Part shown: piece by piece, positions 1 to 6,059 of the stretch
Layout of the letters: each line of letters opens with the position of its first letter
Position numbering within the stretch: the first letter of the stretch is position 1
Origin: Bacillota bacterium
GTDB lineage: Bacteria; Bacillota; Clostridia; Christensenellales; UMGS416
Direction of reading: 5' to 3'
DNA: 27,501 nt
NCBI GenBank assembly: GCA_023409755.1
Contig: JAEYRA010000142.1
Span: 1-27,501, forward strand
Translations under genes and position numbers: made by a program
Notes under the pieces: generated by a model
What the model saw: only the letters and a program-made list of their open reading frames with translations
Told to the model about the DNA's origin: nothing
The model's database searches: none

Positions 1-89
1 AGGATGGCTCGTGGCTGTGTTTTGGGGACGAAGCGATATTCTATAGGCGGGCTTCGTTTGCGTTGGTCGTTCGTAGGTCTACGATGGAA

Positions 90-225
90 ATGCCGCTCAC
101 GCGGGGAGGGTATGCGCCACGAGCGAAGCGCGTGGTGCCGCGGGCGGGTAAACCGCTTGGGCGGCTCACGGTTTGTGCCATGACGGGATTCCCAAGGGGG
201 TACCCCTTTGGGCCGTTTCCGTTTC
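90..225. repeat. Tail of a composite intergenic palindromic element (copy A)
   Basis: No gene is convincing in 1-307. The segment carries the same ordered modules found at 1501-1930, 13190-13275 and 26243-26345: a GC hairpin, a GGTATGCGCC-type box, and the palindrome GCCGCGGGCGGGT / AAACCGC near 141-165. It ends with GGGATTCCCAAGGGG followed by CCCCTTTGGG, which forms a hairpin at about 188-212. The closest relative is the copy at 13190-13275. Upstream modules (a terminator-like hairpin) are not recognisable here, so the copy may be truncated or diverged. An open frame at 63-434 crosses these repeats and the next promoter, so I treat it as spurious. Confidence 0.6.
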
Positions 226-257
226 TTCGCCCTGCGTCGTATAGACTCCCCGCCCTT

Positions 258-285
258 TTGACGGTGGGGGGCGCTGTGCTATACT
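258..285 (+). promoter_or_regulatory. Sigma-A-type promoter of the MBL-fold hydrolase operon
   Basis: TTGACG (258-263), a 16-bp spacer and TATACT (280-285). The bases TGC just before the -10 give an extended -10. The expected transcription start near 291 lies beyond a possible GTG start at 287, which supports the ATG at 308. Confidence 0.7.
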
Positions 286-307
286 GGTGCAAAAGGGGGT
301 GTGGGGT

Positions 308-1003
308 ATGCGGATCACGCTGCTTGGGCACAGTGGCTTTGTGGTGGAGGGGCAGGAGAGCACGCTGGTCTTTGACTACTGGACCGACGAGCGGAATCTG
401 CTGGCAAAGGTGCCCTTCGGCCACCGGCCGGTGACGTTCTTCGTCTCCCATCGGCACCACGACCACTTCAACCGTAAGATCTTCGACCACGCCAAGGAGA
501 CTGGCGTCGCCTATGTGCTGGACAGCGCCATCACCCCTCCGGCGGGCGTGCACGCTATTCGCCTGGCAAAGGGCGAGCAGGCCGAGGTTAACGGCGTCAG
601 CGTGCGGGCCTATGGCTCCACCGACGAGGGCGTGTCCTTCCTCTGCGGCTTTGAAGGCGGCACGGTCTTCCACGCCGGCGACCTCAACTGCTGGTACTGG
701 GCGGATGAATCCACCCAGGAGGAGCTGCGCCACGACGAAGGCTGGTTCCTGGAGGAGATCGCCCCGCTCGAAGGCTTTCGGCCCGATGCGGCGTTCTTCC
801 CGGTGGACGCGCGGCTGGGGGAGCATGCCCTGCGGGGGCCGCTGCAGTTTGCGCGCAGCGTGCAACCGCGGCTCATCGTACCCATGCATTTGAATGGCGG
901 CCCCGCCTTGCCCGGGCAGCTGCGGGCCGCGCTGCAAACCGAACTGCTGCCGGTGCGGGTGGCAGAGCTCACCGCACCCGGTGACACCATCGACTGGCAA
1001 TAA
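308..1003 (+). CDS. MBL-fold (metallo-beta-lactamase superfamily) metal-dependent hydrolase
   Basis: A 231-residue cytoplasmic protein of the metallo-beta-lactamase superfamily, UlaG/YtnP-like in compactness. The metal motif is HRHHDH (H48, H50, D52, H53). Further likely ligands are H122 and D125 in FHAGD, and H194 in PMHLNG. Together these suggest a complete two-metal hydrolase site. The start is set at ATG 308: AAAGGGGG lies 8 bases upstream at 292-299, and the promoter at 258-285 would start transcription downstream of the alternative GTG at 287. The VOC-fold gene follows after 12 bp, with an AAAGGAGGA ribosome site overlapping this stop region, so the two are probably co-transcribed. The substrate cannot be read from the sequence. 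Pairing with a glyoxalase-fold gene could hint at a glyoxalase II-like role, but the C-terminal glutathione-binding region of true glyoxalase II is not evident. Confidence 0.88.
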   Translation: MRITLLGHSGFVVEGQESTLVFDYWTDERNLLAKVPFGHRPVTFFVSHRHHDHFNRKIFDHAKETGVAYVLDSAITPPAGVHAIRLAKGEQAEVNGVSVRAYGSTDEGVSFLCGFEGGTVFHAGDLNCWYWADESTQEELRHDEGWFLEEIAPLEGFRPDAAFFPVDARLGEHALRGPLQFARSVQPRLIVPMHLNGGPALPGQLRAALQTELLPVRVAELTAPGDTIDWQ

Positions 1004-1015
1004 AGGAGGACTCCC

Positions 1016-1384
1016 ATGAAGTTCACGCTCAATCACAACAACATCAACGTGACCGACCTCGAGCGCTCCATCGCCTTCTATGAGGAAGCGCTGGGCATGA
1101 AGGTGGCCCGCCGCCACCAGGCAGCCGACGGAGCCTTTGCCATGGCGTTCATCTCCGACGGCAACCCCGACCACCAGATTGAACTGACCTGGCTGCGCGA
1201 CAAGGAAGGCCCCTACGAACTGGGCGACAACGAGAGCCACATCGCCTTTGTGACCGATGACTATGACGCGGCCCACGCCCACCACGAGAAGATGGGCTGC
1301 ATCTGCTTTGAGAACCATTCCATGGGCCTCTACTTCATTGAGGACCCTGACGGGTATTGGCTGGAGATACTTCCGCTTCGCTAA
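1016..1384 (+). CDS. VOC-superfamily protein, glyoxalase I (lactoylglutathione lyase)-like
   Basis: 122 residues, the length of a single glyoxalase I subunit made of two beta-alpha-beta-beta-beta units. It starts with the typical HNNINVTDLERSIAFYEEALG pattern. All four metal ligands of the family can be placed: H7, E56 (in HQIEL), H75 (in ESHIAF) and E117 (in GYWLEI). This is the His/Glu/His/Glu set of Ni/Co or Zn glyoxalase I, so a real metalloenzyme is likely rather than a bare VOC fold. In glyoxalase I the substrate is the hemithioacetal of methylglyoxal and a thiol; the actual thiol or substrate here is unknown. The ribosome site AAAGGAGGA ends about 5 bases before the ATG. It is the last gene of a two-gene unit, and a hairpin terminator follows at 1453-1485. 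Confidence 0.85.
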   Translation: MKFTLNHNNINVTDLERSIAFYEEALGMKVARRHQAADGAFAMAFISDGNPDHQIELTWLRDKEGPYELGDNESHIAFVTDDYDAAHAHHEKMGCICFENHSMGLYFIEDPDGYWLEILPLR

Positions 1385-1935
1385 CGCTTCGCTTTCGCGG
1401 CTGCCGCTGACGCGACGTCCGCGAGTTAGGAGAGCTCGTTCGGATCATTGAGGTGCCCGCCACCGCGCATGTCGCTGGCGGGCACTTGTCTGCCTTGGTC
1501 GTGCGGGGTTTCCCGCCGGAACGCCGCCTACGGCGGGTTAAGGTGTGTGCCCCGTTCGGGCTGATTCGTGCCTTGGCCGAATGAATCGGCCTGCGGTTGC
1601 CAAAGACTTATTTGCACGGCTGTGCGCTTTCCCGCCGGAACGCCGCCTACGGCGGGTTAAGGTGTGTGCTCTGTTCGTGCCACTTCGTGCCTTGGCCGAA
1701 TGAATCGGCCTGCGGCTGCCGATGGCGGCTGCTTGCACTTTGCTATTTCGTGGTATTTATTTGCACGGCCGTGCGGCTTTCCTGGCGGAACGCCGCCTGC
1801 GGTGGGTTAAGGTGTGTGCTCTGTTCGTGCCACTTCGTGCCTTGGCTGAATCGGCCTGCGGCTACAGGGGTGGCACTTGCTTCGCTCGTGCTGGTGGAGG
1901 GATTCCAAAGGGACGAAAGTCCCTTCGGGGTATTT
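1385..1935. repeat. Composite intergenic palindromic element (copy B) with tandem triplicated middle part
   Basis: This 589-bp gap holds no convincing gene. In order it contains a CCGCGAGTTAGGAGAGCTC box (1412-1440), a terminator-like hairpin (1453-1485), and three tandem copies of a module starting CCGGAACGCCGCC at about 1516, 1635 and 1785. Each copy runs through a GCCGCCTACGGCGG hairpin, GGTGTGTGC, and a palindrome around GGCCGAATGAATCGGCC (the third lacks part of it). The element ends with GGGATTCCAAAGGG and a hairpin at 1905-1930 (arms AAGGGAC and GTCCCTT, loop GAAA). The final hairpin may also stop transcription coming from the - strand gene at 1974-2639. Short open frames here, including 1597-1956, are repeat translations. 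Confidence 0.7.
1453..1490 (+). terminator. Hairpin terminator after the VOC gene
   Basis: Arms GTGCCCGCCA (1453-1462) and TGGCGGGCAC (1476-1485) enclose a 13-base loop that can pair further (GCG with CGC). The tail TTGTCT is only modestly T-rich. The inner part is identical to the hairpin after upp at 26173-26207. Confidence 0.6.
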
Positions 1936-1973
1936 CCTCCCCACACAAACCTTTAGTCAAAAAGTTAGGTAGA

Positions 1974-2639
1974 TCATAGTTGCATCAACAGACTTCCTTG
2001 CGAAAGGGGGCAGATTTTGCCTTTGTTTAACCAATGAATTTGTCCTGTGTATGAGATGCGGTCGCCTGTTACGAATATTGCGCTGTCATCTTCCATGGCG
2101 CAAATGGGAAGCTCCATGGAAATTTTCAGTAGGGTTGACAATACCTGCTGGTTCTCAAGTTGAAAGTGCGGCTTGACGGTAATGTCAGCCAGACCCAGGC
2201 CATCATATGGGATTGGTGATTCCTTGGTGTCAAGCGAGCGTTTGGCCATGTTGATTGCGCCAGCACTGACCCCCAGCACCGCTGCGTCAGTATCACAAAT
2301 TGCAGCATCCAAGCCTGTATCACGCAATAATTGCAGTTGCAATCCGGGGTGGCCGCCCATGAGAAACACACAGGAAGATTCACGAATCAATCGCGTGGCG
2401 TGGCAAGCGTCCATCCGATGATCAATGACACAGTGCCGTGCGAACGGTATGTTGCATTCCTCAAACATGCCGTGCATACCGGTCGAATCACTGTCATTTC
2501 TTGCGTAGTCCGTCGGCCAGGCGCTCACAAAGACAAGGCTGTCGCGATTTTTCAGTTCTTCGCGAAGCCGCTGAGCCACATCACGGGGAAAGCGATGATC
2601 GGGGAAACCGCTGAAAAAGCCGAGAAAGCGATCATCCAT
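1974..2639 (-). CDS. Peptidase S51 / peptidase E-like serine hydrolase
   Basis: 221 residues of the class I glutamine amidotransferase-like fold, in the S51 group (dipeptidase E, cyanophycinase relatives). The nucleophile elbow is GVSAGAIN with Ser125; an oxyanion/loop glycine pair lies in FLMGGHPG (about 92-99), and a likely catalytic His158 is in KPHF. The family cleaves short Asp-containing or isopeptide bonds in the cytoplasm, but the substrate here is not shown. The start is chosen at ATG 2639 because AGGAGG at 2648-2653 is 8 bases upstream of it. The alternative GTG at 2645 is only two bases from that site. GC content is visibly lower than in the surrounding genes, like the next gene at 2700-3116, which suggests the pair arrived together. 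About 60 bp separate them, so one transcript is possible. Confidence 0.82.
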   Translation of the reverse strand: MDDRFLGFFSGFPDHRFPRDVAQRLREELKNRDSLVFVSAWPTDYARNDSDSTGMHGMFEECNIPFARHCVIDHRMDACHATRLIRESSCVFLMGGHPGLQLQLLRDTGLDAAICDTDAAVLGVSAGAINMAKRSLDTKESPIPYDGLGLADITVKPHFQLENQQVLSTLLKISMELPICAMEDDSAIFVTGDRISYTGQIHWLNKGKICPLSQGSLLMQL

Positions 2640-2699
2640 ACACACTACCTCCTATGCATTCTGGAACACGCCTAAGTTCACAACCACACGACAAGATGC

Positions 2700-3116
2700 C
2701 TATACGGTGTCTTCATAACGTAATACTGTCTGCGCAATCTCTTCTGTAGTTCCAATGAGCTGGATTACTTTTGGATGAAAATAAAACGAAGTGGTGTTGT
2801 TGTCACATTTGAAGTACGTATCGTCTGTATGACACAAAAAGATAATCTTGTTCAGCGCGATTGCCATCCCGAACTCCGTGTGGGTTCCCCGGCCTTGAGG
2901 TGTTAGTACAATGACGATATCGGCGTCCGATACGCCTTCAGATTCTTTTTTAGCTATGGATATTAAGGTTTCCTTATTCGTTTCTTTTACAGAACCCTGT
3001 TCTGCCCAATCACTTGTCCAATCATAAGTATGCACCCATCCGGCTGCCTTCAGTTTCCCGGCAAGAATCCTTACTTGCGTATCATTTCCAAGCCTAGAGG
3101 CAATGTAGAATTTCAT
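2700..3116 (-). CDS. Nucleoside 2-deoxyribosyltransferase-like protein
   Basis: 138 residues. It starts MKFYIASRL and contains SDADIVIVLTPQGRGTHTEFG at about 63-83, then MAIALNK. That is the pattern of the nucleoside 2-deoxyribosyltransferase-like fold (Pfam 05014 type): the D-x-V-V strand followed by G-x-G-T-x-x-E-x-G, where the Glu (E81) is the nucleophile in characterised enzymes. Members salvage nucleosides or hydrolyse nucleoside 5'-phosphates; some sit in phage or defence loci, so the exact role is open. Base composition is AT-rich (25 G or C in the first 60 bp of the 3' end by hand count), far below the flanking genes, so recent transfer is likely. The start is ATG 3116, though the ribosome site is weak; another ATG overlaps at 3118-3120 in a different frame. 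A TATAAT-like box on the same strand at 3192-3197 may belong to its promoter. Confidence 0.75.
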   Translation of the reverse strand: MKFYIASRLGNDTQVRILAGKLKAAGWVHTYDWTSDWAEQGSVKETNKETLISIAKKESEGVSDADIVIVLTPQGRGTHTEFGMAIALNKIIFLCHTDDTYFKCDNNTTSFYFHPKVIQLIGTTEEIAQTVLRYEDTV

Positions 3117-3256
3117 TCATGCCACCAACATTTACAGTATATAAATACTCCGAAGTTCAGAACACCTGATAAATCCCCGGTTTCTATTAAAATTATAACA
3201 TAGGGTCTGGGGTTTGCCTCAGCAAGCTGGATTTTGCATCAAATCACGATGCTTGC

Positions 3257-3299
3257 GCGAACAAAAGAGAAGGTAGCAGGGCCAGACCCTGCTACCTTC
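3257..3299 (-). terminator. Intrinsic terminator of the merR-AKR-oxidoreductase operon
   Basis: A perfect 13-bp stem: GAAGGTAGCAGGG at 3269-3281 pairs with 3287-3299 across a 5-base loop. Read on the - strand, the stem is followed by TCTCTTTTGTTC. It lies about 60 bp after the stop codon of the Gfo/Idh/MocA gene at 3362. Confidence 0.85.
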
Positions 3300-3361
3300 G
3301 AGAGTTCCACGTGACAGTCACGCTTTCGGCGGGCTGATTTTGTGTTGGCTGTGGTGCCTGC

Positions 3362-4312
3362 TTACTTCCCCAGCAGCGCGTCGAAGACCGCCGCGCAGGC
3401 GATGGTGTCGGCCAGCGGGATGAGGGGGCTTTCGGTCTTCCCCTCACGCAGGAGCTCGCAGAAGTGCTCGATCTCGTGTACAAAGCCATCGTCGACCTTG
3501 TGCTCGAAGGCCTCGGCCAGCGCACCGGCGGCGTCGTAGCGCTCCACCTTCTGGGTCCGCAGGAAGTCGTAGACGACCACATGCCCCTGGGTGCCCCACA
3601 CGGTGGCGTCGCTGCTGGCGCGCGCGGTGATGCCGCAGGAGAGGGCGGCCACCGCCCCGCTGGGGAAGCGCAGGCTGATGGCGTCGTATTCGTCCACGCC
3701 GCTGGGGCCGATGTTCAGCACGCCTTTGGTCTCCACCGGGTTCTCCCCCAGGATGCCGGTGGCAAACTCGATGGGGTAGACCCCGGCGTCATAGAGGGCC
3801 CCACCGGCCAGCGCGGGGTTGAAGAGCCGCGCCTGGGGGTCATAAGCCGCCTGGAAGCAGAACGCCGCCTGCACCAGCTTGGGCTGGCCGATGGCACCTT
3901 CGGCAATCCACTGCCGCGCCCGGCGGAAGGCCGGCTGGCAGCGGGTCCACATGGCCTCCATCAGCAGCACGCCCCGCTCGCGGGAGAGATCTGCCAGGGC
4001 CTGGGCATCGGCCTCGTGCAGCACCATGGGCTTCTCGCAGAGTACGGGCTTGCCGGCTTCCAGGCACAGGCGGATGACGTCGGCGTGGAAGTTGTGGGTG
4101 AGCCCGATGTAGACCGCGTCCACATAGGGGTCGTTGACCAGCGCGGTGTAGCTCTGGTGAATGCGCGGGGAGTCGAACTGGGCGGCGAAGGCCGCGGCCC
4201 GCTCCGGGCTGCTGGAGGCGATGGCCACCAGCTTGGCGCATTCGGTGGTGGCCATCACCCGGGCAAAGCGCCGGGAGATGCCGCCGGGGCCGATGATGCC
4301 GAAACGAATCAC
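3362..4312 (-). CDS. Gfo/Idh/MocA-family NAD(P)-dependent oxidoreductase
   Basis: 316 residues. The N-terminal Rossmann motif GIIGPGGISRR is at 5-15, the CEKPM motif with the catalytic Lys94 is at 92-96, and the C-terminal substrate motif GGALYDAGVYP is at 170-180 (Asp175, Tyr179 in place of the usual His). These define the glucose-fructose oxidoreductase / inositol dehydrogenase / MocA family, which oxidises or reduces sugars, inositols and related polyols. The frame is open back to GTG 4333, but AGAGGAGG at about 4320-4327 sits 7 bases before GTG 4312, which gives the standard family N terminus, so I use 4312. The gene follows the aldo/keto reductase by 17 bp and is the last gene of the MerR operon. 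A sugar-derivative substrate is likely from the family and neighbours; the specific sugar is unknown. Confidence 0.88.
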   Translation of the reverse strand: MIRFGIIGPGGISRRFARVMATTECAKLVAIASSSPERAAAFAAQFDSPRIHQSYTALVNDPYVDAVYIGLTHNFHADVIRLCLEAGKPVLCEKPMVLHEADAQALADLSRERGVLLMEAMWTRCQPAFRRARQWIAEGAIGQPKLVQAAFCFQAAYDPQARLFNPALAGGALYDAGVYPIEFATGILGENPVETKGVLNIGPSGVDEYDAISLRFPSGAVAALSCGITARASSDATVWGTQGHVVVYDFLRTQKVERYDAAGALAEAFEHKVDDGFVHEIEHFCELLREGKTESPLIPLADTIACAAVFDALLGK

Positions 4313-4329
4313 AGGCAATCCTCCTCTGT

Positions 4330-5451
4330 TCACTCGAATAGGCCGGCGGCCTTCTTCAGGGTCTCGACGATCTCAATGTGCTGGGGGCAGACACCCTCAC
4401 ACGCGCCGCAGGCGATGCAGTCACTGGCCTTGCCCCGGCCATTGGTGCTGAAGCCATAGAGACGCTTGGCACCCGGCAGGTTGTTGTAGAGCAGGAAGTC
4501 GTTGTAGTTGCCCAGGATGTTGGGGATCTGGATGTTCTGGGGGCAGCCATCCACGCAGTACCGGCAGGAGGTGCAGGGCACCGTGGGGATGGCCTTGAGC
4601 ATTTCGTTGACCCGGTCGATGACCGCGTACTCTTCCTTGCTCATGGGCTGGAAGTTTGCCAGCGTGGCCACGTTGTCCTCCATCTGCTCACGGTTGGACA
4701 TGCCGCTCAGCACCGTGATGACACCCGGCAGCGACGCAGCGTAGCGCATGGCCCAGCTGGCCAGCGAGGCGTTGGGGTTGGCGTCCTTCATCACCTGCTG
4801 CACCGACGGGTGCAGTATGGCCAGCGCACCGCCCTTCACCGGCTCCATGATGATGACGGGCTTGCCGTGGCGGCGGGCCACCTCGTAGCAGGCGCGGCTC
4901 TGCACCGACGCGTCGTCCCAGTCGGCGTAGTTGATCTGCAGCTGTACGAACTCGGCCTCGGGGTGGGCGGTCAAAAGTGCATCGAGCACCTCGGCCTTGT
5001 CATGGAAGGAAAAGCCGATGTGCCGGGCGATGCCCCGGTCCTTGAGACCCTTTAGGAAATCCCACGCGCCAAACTCGTCCAGCACCTTGAGCCGGGGCTT
5101 GTCGAGCGAGTGCAGCAGGTAGAAGTCGAAGTACCCCGCGCCGGTGCGCTCCAGCTGGGTGTCCACAATCTTCTGCAGGTCAGCCTTTTCCTTCACCTGC
5201 CAAATGGGCAGCTTCGTCGCCAGCTGGAAGGACTCCCGCGGGTGGCGCTCCACCAGCGCTTCCCGCGCGACGACCTCGCTCATGCCGCCGTGGTAGACAT
5301 AGGCCGTGTCAAAGTAGGTGAACCCATTGGCAAGGAAGTGGTCCACCATGCCCTTGATCTGTTCGAGGTCGATGTCCGCGCCGTTCATGGGCAGGCGCAT
5401 CAGGCCGAAGCCCAGCTTCTTGATGTCCGCTCCCAGTTCTTTTCCCATCAT
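4330..5451 (-). CDS. Aldo/keto reductase with C-terminal two-[4Fe-4S] ferredoxin domain
   Basis: 373 residues. The aldo/keto reductase TIM barrel spans about 8-285, with the catalytic tetrad Asp48, Tyr53, Lys80 and His114. A ferredoxin-like tail follows, with two complete CxxCxxCxxxCP motifs (C293, C296, C299, C303 and C345, C348, C351, C355). Such proteins are widespread in anaerobes and are thought to couple carbonyl or alcohol redox chemistry to ferredoxin-type carriers; the physiological substrate is usually unknown. The start ATG 5451 overlaps the merR stop by 4 bases (ATGA type), so translation is probably coupled. AGGAGGG lies about 7 bases upstream inside merR. Tight packing with a MerR regulator in front and an oxidoreductase behind suggests an inducible redox/catabolic unit. 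Confidence 0.92.
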   Translation of the reverse strand: MMGKELGADIKKLGFGLMRLPMNGADIDLEQIKGMVDHFLANGFTYFDTAYVYHGGMSEVVAREALVERHPRESFQLATKLPIWQVKEKADLQKIVDTQLERTGAGYFDFYLLHSLDKPRLKVLDEFGAWDFLKGLKDRGIARHIGFSFHDKAEVLDALLTAHPEAEFVQLQINYADWDDASVQSRACYEVARRHGKPVIIMEPVKGGALAILHPSVQQVMKDANPNASLASWAMRYAASLPGVITVLSGMSNREQMEDNVATLANFQPMSKEEYAVIDRVNEMLKAIPTVPCTSCRYCVDGCPQNIQIPNILGNYNDFLLYNNLPGAKRLYGFSTNGRGKASDCIACGACEGVCPQHIEIVETLKKAAGLFE

Positions 5452-5861
5452 CCGTTACCCTCCTGTGTGTCTTGTTGCGCCGGCCCGTCGGTGGACTGCG
5501 TCGCCTGGCAGGCCCGCGTATAATGGTCGATCTTGTGGTTGATTTTCACCAAATGGCGCTCGAGCTCTTCCCTCTGGGCCAGCACCTGTGTCTTGTGGGC
5601 CGTCAGCAACGCCAGTCGCTCCGCCATCGTTCCATCCCCCTGCCGGCAGAGGGAGAGAAAGTTTGCGATGTCGCGGATGTGCATCCCGGTGCCCTTCAGG
5701 CATTGAATGAGCTCCAGCCACTCGAGGTCGCTGTCGGTGAAGGTGCGGTAGCCCGCCGGCCCCCGCTCCACAAAGGGCAACAGCCCCGCCCGGTCGTAGT
5801 AGCGCAGCGTGTGGGCCGTCAGGCCCGTGCGGCGCGACACCTGTGAAATTGTATAATTCAT
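5448..5861 (-). CDS. MerR-family transcriptional regulator
   Basis: 137 residues. The N-terminal winged helix-turn-helix is at about 2-70, with the family signature TGLTAHTLRYYDRAGLLP at 12-29 and a GYRTF wing near 57. A coiled dimerisation helix runs from about 85 to 120, and the tail is short and polar. No Cys-rich metal site is seen, so it resembles the aldehyde/small-molecule-type MerR proteins (AdhR/YhdM-like) more than metal sensors. It is the first gene of the operon and overlaps the aldo/keto reductase by 4 bp. The promoter at 5887-5917 has the long 19-bp spacer and central dyad that MerR proteins untwist to activate, so autoregulation of the operon is likely. GGAGG is present about 8 bases before ATG 5861. 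Confidence 0.92.
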   Translation of the reverse strand: MNYTISQVSRRTGLTAHTLRYYDRAGLLPFVERGPAGYRTFTDSDLEWLELIQCLKGTGMHIRDIANFLSLCRQGDGTMAERLALLTAHKTQVLAQREELERHLVKINHKIDHYTRACQATQSTDGPAQQDTQEGNG

Positions 5862-5881
5862 GGCCTGCCTCCGTTGTGACG

Positions 5882-5917
5882 ATTATACCATAAACCTTAG
5901 AGTGTGCTCAAAGTCAA
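5882..5917 (-). promoter_or_regulatory. MerR-type promoter and operator
   Basis: Read on the - strand: TTGACT (5912-5917), a 19-bp spacer, TATGGT (5887-5892). Within the spacer lies an 18-bp dyad, CTTAGAG-N4-CTCAAAG on the + strand at 5896-5913 (6 of 7 positions pair). A 19-bp spacer with a centred dyad is the hallmark of MerR-activated promoters. A closer TATAAT lies at 5882-5887, but its spacing to TTGACT would be 24 bp. Confidence 0.7.
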
Positions 5918-6023
5918 GGCCTGGTTGTATAGCGTTTTTGTGTTGGTGCCAGGCCCATGTCCTACTCCATTGGCATCCGGCTTGCGCTCCGGCGGCCTGT
6001 CTGTACAATCGGCCTGCCTGCCC

Positions 6024-6034
6024 TGTGCTATACT
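6024..6034 (+). promoter_or_regulatory. Extended -10 promoter of the glycoside hydrolase operon
   Basis: TGTGCTATACT, the same extended -10 block as at 275-285. No good -35 is present at 16-18 bp; TGTACA at 6002-6007 is 21 bp away. The divergent merR operator is about 110 bp upstream, so shared control is possible. Confidence 0.5.
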
Positions 6035-6059
6035 CATGACAACAAAAGGAGGGATGGCC

